From the NCBI GenBank assembly GCA_021781695.1, contig JAJXWG010000034.1, forward strand, positions 1-11,381: 11,381 nucleotides of DNA, in the 5' to 3' direction. The stretch is from Pseudomonadota bacterium (lineage in GTDB: Bacteria; Pseudomonadota; Gammaproteobacteria; Burkholderiales; Gallionellaceae). Of this stretch, positions 8,156-11,381 are shown piece after piece (position 1 is the stretch's first letter; each line of letters starts with the position of its first letter). The notes under the pieces were generated by a model. It ran no database searches and had not been told where the DNA came from. It was given only the letters and a program-made list of their open reading frames with translations. The translations under genes were made by a program, and so were the position numbers.

Positions 8156-8164
8156 TCCTTTCCT
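8156..8164 (-). promoter_or_regulatory. zwf: Shine-Dalgarno of zwf
   Basis: AGGAAAGGA on the minus strand, with its last base 5 nt before the ATG at 8150, gives two overlapping Shine-Dalgarno cores. It sets the start of the first gene of the sugar operon. Confidence 0.7.
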
Positions 8165-8217
8165 GATGTCAATCAGCATGGGGCTGGTTTCGGACTTCGC
8201 AGCATATCTAACGAGTG

Positions 8218-8237
8218 TGACAGTTTGACAGCTGTCA
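8218..8237 (-). promoter_or_regulatory. Palindrome plus extra half-site upstream of zwf, candidate operator
   Basis: TGACAGCTGTCA (8226-8237) is a perfect 12-bp palindrome. Two bases further toward zwf a third half-site, CTGTCA (8223-8218 on the minus strand), repeats the same six bases. The palindrome covers the rmuC stop codon and lies 76 nt before the zwf ATG. There is no T run, so it does not look like a terminator. CTGTCA is also a 4/6 match to a -35 box, but the -10 options downstream (GATATG at 17 nt, TAGATA at 15 nt) are poor. A regulator-binding site controlling the operon is plausible but unproven, and I cannot name the regulator. Confidence 0.35.
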
Positions 8238-9593
8238 TAGTTCCATTTTCACCTCCAACACGTCGACGGCCTCGATTTTGGAAAAGTGATCGCTGATCTT
8301 GCGGCTTGATATCTCGACCTGCCCCGCCTCTTCATGCGCCTTGCGGATATTGTCGGCCAAGCGCTTCATGCGCTCGTCAAAACGCTTGAAGTCCGCGCTC
8401 AGCTTGCCAAGCTCGCTCTGGATGATATGCACCTGTTCGCGCATCTGCACGTCCTTCATCACCGCGCGCGCCGTGTTCAGCACCGCCATCAGCGTGGTGG
8501 GGGAGACGATCCACACATGTTTGTTCATCGCATATTCGACGAGATCCGCATGATACGCATGAATTTCGGCAAACACCGCCTCGGCCGGCACGAACATCAC
8601 TGCCCCGTCCGCGGTTTCATTCCTGATCAGATATTTTCCTGCAATATCGTCGATGTGCTTCCTGATATCCGCCTTGAATTGCCGGCGCGCTGCCAGCCTG
8701 TCGGATTCGGGCAGATCGGATGCCAGCATGCGGTGATAGTTTTCCAGCGGAAACTTGGCATCGACAGGCACGCGCCCGGTTGGCGCTGGCAGTATCAGCA
8801 GGCAATCCACGCGGTTGCCGTTGGAAAGCTTCTCCTGGAATGCATAAGCATTCGGCGGCAATATGTTGCGCACCAGTCCTTCGAGCTGCACCTCGCCGAA
8901 TGCACCGCGCGAACGCTTGTCGCCCAGGAGGTTCTGCAGGCTGACCACATTGGTGGTCAGGCTGTCTATCTTCTTCTGCGCCTCGTCTATCGTCGCAAGC
9001 CGCGTCATCACATTGGTAAAGGTCTCGTTGGTCTTCTTGAATCCTTCATCCAGCCTCTCTGCAACCTTGCCTGAAATCTGCTCCAGCCTGCTGTCCACGC
9101 TTCTCGTGAGATTCTCGATGCTCAAGGTCAGCATCTCGCTGCTGCGTTTCAGCGTGGACTGAATCAGTTCCTGATCTGCTCTACCCTGTTCTGCCATGGT
9201 CTGCAGGGTCTTGCCGACCAGCTCGACGCGCATCGCCTCCTGCTTTGCCTGCAGCTCGACTGACAGTGCGGCAAGCTGGCGCAAAAGATCTTCGCGGGTA
9301 TTCGACAGGCCATCCCGCTGCGCCAGCTGCAAATTCTGCATTGCCTCGCGGGTGAGTTTCAATTCCTGCGCCACACTCTCCCGCAGACGCTCGGCACTGT
9401 CCGTCGTGGCTTGCGCCATCCGGTCGCCTTGCCTGTTCAGCCCGTCGTGCAGGTCACTTAGCATCAGGCGATGTTTTTCTTCGAAGAGGCGCGTCATGAA
9501 TTCAGGCAGTTCGCGCTGCTGAGCTTTGAATGCAAGCCAGAGCAAGGCGACCAGAACCACCACCAGCAACGCAAGATTGATTATTTCAAGCAT
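8235..9593 (-). CDS. rmuC: RmuC family protein (DNA recombination/inversion-limiting)
   Basis: RmuC-family protein of 452 residues. E. coli RmuC limits short-repeat inversions and is thought to have a nuclease-like fold, but the biochemical role is poorly known. The sequence shows one N-terminal membrane segment (LALLVVVLVALLWLAF, about residues 7-22), then a long Ala/Leu/Glu/Arg-rich coiled coil (about 30-225), and the RmuC domain with RGAFGEVQLEGL (about 229-240), RVDCLLILP (261-269) and VPVDAKFPLENY (275-286). The spaced Asp and DAK resemble a PD-(D/E)xK nuclease core. A second helical segment closes the protein. The ATG at 9605 would add four residues but has no ribosome site and abuts the typA terminator. 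The ATG at 9593 has GGTGAG 5 nt upstream, so I chose it. There is no obvious functional tie to either neighbour. Confidence 0.93.
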   Translation of the reverse strand: MLEIINLALLVVVLVALLWLAFKAQQRELPEFMTRLFEEKHRLMLSDLHDGLNRQGDRMAQATTDSAERLRESVAQELKLTREAMQNLQLAQRDGLSNTREDLLRQLAALSVELQAKQEAMRVELVGKTLQTMAEQGRADQELIQSTLKRSSEMLTLSIENLTRSVDSRLEQISGKVAERLDEGFKKTNETFTNVMTRLATIDEAQKKIDSLTTNVVSLQNLLGDKRSRGAFGEVQLEGLVRNILPPNAYAFQEKLSNGNRVDCLLILPAPTGRVPVDAKFPLENYHRMLASDLPESDRLAARRQFKADIRKHIDDIAGKYLIRNETADGAVMFVPAEAVFAEIHAYHADLVEYAMNKHVWIVSPTTLMAVLNTARAVMKDVQMREQVHIIQSELGKLSADFKRFDERMKRLADNIRKAHEEAGQVEISSRKISDHFSKIEAVDVLEVKMEL

Positions 9594-9597
9594 AACT

Positions 9598-9603
9598 CTC
9601 ACC
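9598..9603 (-). promoter_or_regulatory. rmuC: Ribosome binding site that decides the rmuC start
   Basis: GGTGAG on the minus strand matches the anti-Shine-Dalgarno core and is well spaced from the ATG at 9593. Nothing comparable precedes the in-frame ATG at 9605. Confidence 0.6.
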
Positions 9604-9606
9604 ATG

Positions 9607-9637
9607 AAAAACGCCGCCCAGTATAGCAGCGGCGTTT
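9607..9637 (-). terminator. Intrinsic terminator after typA
   Basis: Read on the minus strand, AAACGCCGC (9637-9629) and GCGGCGTTT (9617-9609) form a 9-bp GC-rich stem around an 11-nt loop. The stem runs directly into a T run of five (9611-9607). It begins 21 nt after the typA stop and is a classic Rho-independent terminator. It ends immediately before the alternative rmuC ATG at 9605, another reason to prefer the later rmuC start. Confidence 0.8.
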
Positions 9638-9648
9638 GGCTTTCAGAA
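9620..9648 (-). promoter_or_regulatory. Possible rmuC promoter inside the terminator
   Basis: A good -10 box, TATACT (9625-9620), lies in the terminator loop. The hexamer 17 nt upstream is TTCTGA (9648-9643), only a 3/6 match to TTGACA. Transcription would start about 20 nt before the rmuC ATG at 9593. The typA terminator means rmuC probably needs its own promoter, which is the main argument for this one. The call is weak because short AT-rich hexamers arise by chance. Confidence 0.3.
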
Positions 9649-9658
9649 GCGCGAGGAA

Positions 9659-11381
9659 TTACAGGCCGCGAGACTGACGCTTGCGTTCATTTTCCGTCAG
9701 ATAGCGTTTGCGCACGCGTATGGATTGCGGCGTTATCTCGACCAGCTCATCGTCAGCGATGAATTCGACTGCAGATTCCAGCGTCAGGCGCACCGGCGGC
9801 GTAAGCCTCACGGCCTCGTCGGTGCCGGATGCGCGCACGTTGGTGAGCTGCTTGCCCTTGATCGGGTTGACGATCAGATCGTTGTCGCGGCTGTGTATGC
9901 CGATGATCATGCCTTCATACAGTTTGTCGCCAGGAGACACGATCATGCGTCCGCGGTCTTCCAGCTTCCATAACGCATAAGCCACCGCCTCGCCCTGTTC
10001 TGCCGAAATCAGCACACCGTTGCGGCGGCCGGGCATGTCGGCCTTGACAGGCGCATAGTCGTCGAACACATGCGCCATGATGCCTGTGCCGCGCGTCAGC
10101 GTCATGAATTCCGACTGGAATCCGATCAGGCCGCGCGCAGGTATGCGATATTCCAGACGCACGCGACCGTGGCCGTCCGGCTGCATGTCCTGCAGGTCGC
10201 CGCGACGCCGTCCCAATTCCTCCATGACCGCGCCCTGGTTGGCGTCCTCGACATCCACCGTCAGCACTTCGAACGGCTCGCATTTCTCGCCGTTGATCTC
10301 GCGGAACACCACGCGCGGCTTGCCAACTCCCATCTCGAATCCCTCGCGGCGCATGGTTTCAAGCAATATGGTCAGGTGCAGCTCGCCGCGGCCTGCCAGC
10401 AGAAAAACGTCCGCTTCGTCGGTATCTTCCACGCGCAGAGCCACGTTGACCAGGAGCTCCTTGTTCAAACGGTCGCGTATCTGGCGGCTGGTGACAAACT
10501 TTCCCTCCTGTCCTGCCAGCGGCGAAGTGTTCACCATCAGGTTCATCGTAAGCGTAGGCTCGTCTATCTTGGGCAAGGGCAGCGCCTCTGGCTTCGCGAC
10601 ATCGGCAATCGTAACCCCTATGCCGATCTCGTCTATGCCGTTAATCAGCACGATGTCGCCTGCCATTGCCTCGTCCAGAAGCACGCGCTCGATGCCGCGG
10701 AATCCAAGCACCTGGTTGACGCGTGCCTTCTTGGAGGACTTGTCTCCATTCATCACCATCACTTCCTGTCCAGGCTTAATGCGTCCGCGTGTGATGCGCC
10801 CCACGCCGATGCGCCCGACGAAGCTCGAATAATCCAGCGCCGATATCTGCAGTTGCAGCGGCTGATCTACCGTATCAGCGGGCGCAGGAACATTCTTCAG
10901 CACCGCGTCCAGCAGGGGCAGCATGTTCTTGTTTTCGCCGCTCAGCTCCAGCTTCGCGTAGCCGTTGAGCGCTGAAGCATAGACGACGGGAAAATCCAGC
11001 TGTTCGTCGGTAGCACCCAGCTTGTCGAACAGATCGAAAGTCTGGTTCACGACCCAGTCAGGGCGCGCGCCGGGACGATCCACCTTGTTGATCACAACGA
11101 TGGGACGCAAGCCCAAAGCCAGCGCCTTCTTGGTGACGAAACGGGTCTGCGGCATCGGGCCTTCAACCGCATCCACCAGCAGCAGCACGCCGTCCACCAT
11201 GCCCAGCACGCGCTCCACTTCTCCGCCGAAGTCGGCATGACCCGGCGTATCCACGATATTGATATGCACACCCTGATATTCCACCGCACAGTTCTTCGCC
11301 AGGATGGTGATGCCTCGCTCCTTTTCCAGGTCGTTGTTATCCATGACACGCTCGGCGACCTGCTGATGCGCGGAGAAGGAA
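9659..11381 (-). CDS. typA: TypA/BipA ribosome-associated GTPase, 5' end cut by window edge
   Basis: Translational GTPase related to EF-G that acts in ribosome assembly and stress adaptation, notably in the cold. The reading frame runs open to the right edge, reading FSAHQQVAERVMDNNDLEKE across 11320-11379, so the internal Met at 11344 is not the start. About 30 N-terminal residues with the P-loop (GHVDHGKTT in the family) lie outside. Counting from that Met, the sequence shows switch-region ERGITI (9-14), G3 DTPGH (32-36), G4 NKVD (86-89) and G5 SAL (124-126). The domain-II segment RIGVGRITRGRIKPG, EF-G-like domains and the TypA-specific C-terminal domain follow, with RGLIGFQSEF typical of the family and a basic tail ending KRQSRGL. 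The TAA at 9659-9661 is followed by an intrinsic terminator, so this gene probably ends its own transcription unit. Confidence 0.96.
   Translation of the reverse strand, partial: SFSAHQQVAERVMDNNDLEKERGITILAKNCAVEYQGVHINIVDTPGHADFGGEVERVLGMVDGVLLLVDAVEGPMPQTRFVTKKALALGLRPIVVINKVDRPGARPDWVVNQTFDLFDKLGATDEQLDFPVVYASALNGYAKLELSGENKNMLPLLDAVLKNVPAPADTVDQPLQLQISALDYSSFVGRIGVGRITRGRIKPGQEVMVMNGDKSSKKARVNQVLGFRGIERVLLDEAMAGDIVLINGIDEIGIGVTIADVAKPEALPLPKIDEPTLTMNLMVNTSPLAGQEGKFVTSRQIRDRLNKELLVNVALRVEDTDEADVFLLAGRGELHLTILLETMRREGFEMGVGKPRVVFREINGEKCEPFEVLTVDVEDANQGAVMEELGRRRGDLQDMQPDGHGRVRLEYRIPARGLIGFQSEFMTLTRGTGIMAHVFDDYAPVKADMPGRRNGVLISAEQGEAVAYALWKLEDRGRMIVSPGDKLYEGMIIGIHSRDNDLIVNPIKGKQLTNVRASGTDEAVRLTPPVRLTLESAVEFIADDELVEITPQSIRVRKRYLTENERKRQSRGL

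Noticed and set aside
8167..8172. Perfect TTGACA -35 hexamer on the minus strand upstream of zwf
   Set aside because: It is only about 16 nt before the zwf ATG, so the matching -10 would fall over the start codon and the Shine-Dalgarno would not be in the mRNA.
11320..11344. The Met at 11344 as the start of typA
   Set aside because: The frame continues open upstream with family-conserved residues (QQVAERVMD), and the P-loop required of a GTPase would be missing.

Overview
The window carries eight genes, all on the minus strand, so transcription runs from high to low coordinates. The genes are housekeeping and central-carbon genes of a Gram-negative proteobacterium. The protein sequences and the compact zwf-glk-pgl-gnd cluster look most like Betaproteobacteria (for example Nitrosomonadales such as Gallionellaceae or Methylophilaceae). 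That placement is my inference from remembered family sequences, not from a search.

Layout in the direction of transcription: (1) typA/bipA, a ribosome-associated GTPase, cut at the right edge so that its P-loop lies outside the window; (2) an intrinsic terminator at about 9607-9637; (3) rmuC, a membrane-anchored coiled-coil protein with a nuclease-like domain; (4) an 84-nt gap with a 12-bp perfect palindrome at its edge; (5) zwf, glk, pgl and gnd, tightly packed with a 2-nt gap, a 4-nt overlap and a 10-nt overlap; (6) glgP and (7) glgA after gaps of about 60-80 nt, with glgA running off the left edge.

The six metabolic genes form a coherent circuit. GlgA builds glycogen from ADP-glucose. 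GlgP releases glucose-1-phosphate from it. Glk phosphorylates free glucose. Zwf, Pgl and Gnd take glucose-6-phosphate through the oxidative pentose phosphate pathway to ribulose-5-phosphate, CO2 and reduced cofactor. Phosphoglucomutase, which would link glucose-1-phosphate to glucose-6-phosphate, is not in the window, nor are GlgB or GlgC.

The most interesting point is that both dehydrogenases lack residues normally used to hold the 2'-phosphate of NADP. Zwf has A15/I47/E48 where dual-specificity enzymes have Thr/Arg/Gln, and Gnd has an Asp at the end of its second strand. This suggests that the branch may deliver NADH rather than NADPH. I found no mobile element, CRISPR array, RNA gene or convincing new system. 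No gene-free stretch exceeds about 85 bases.
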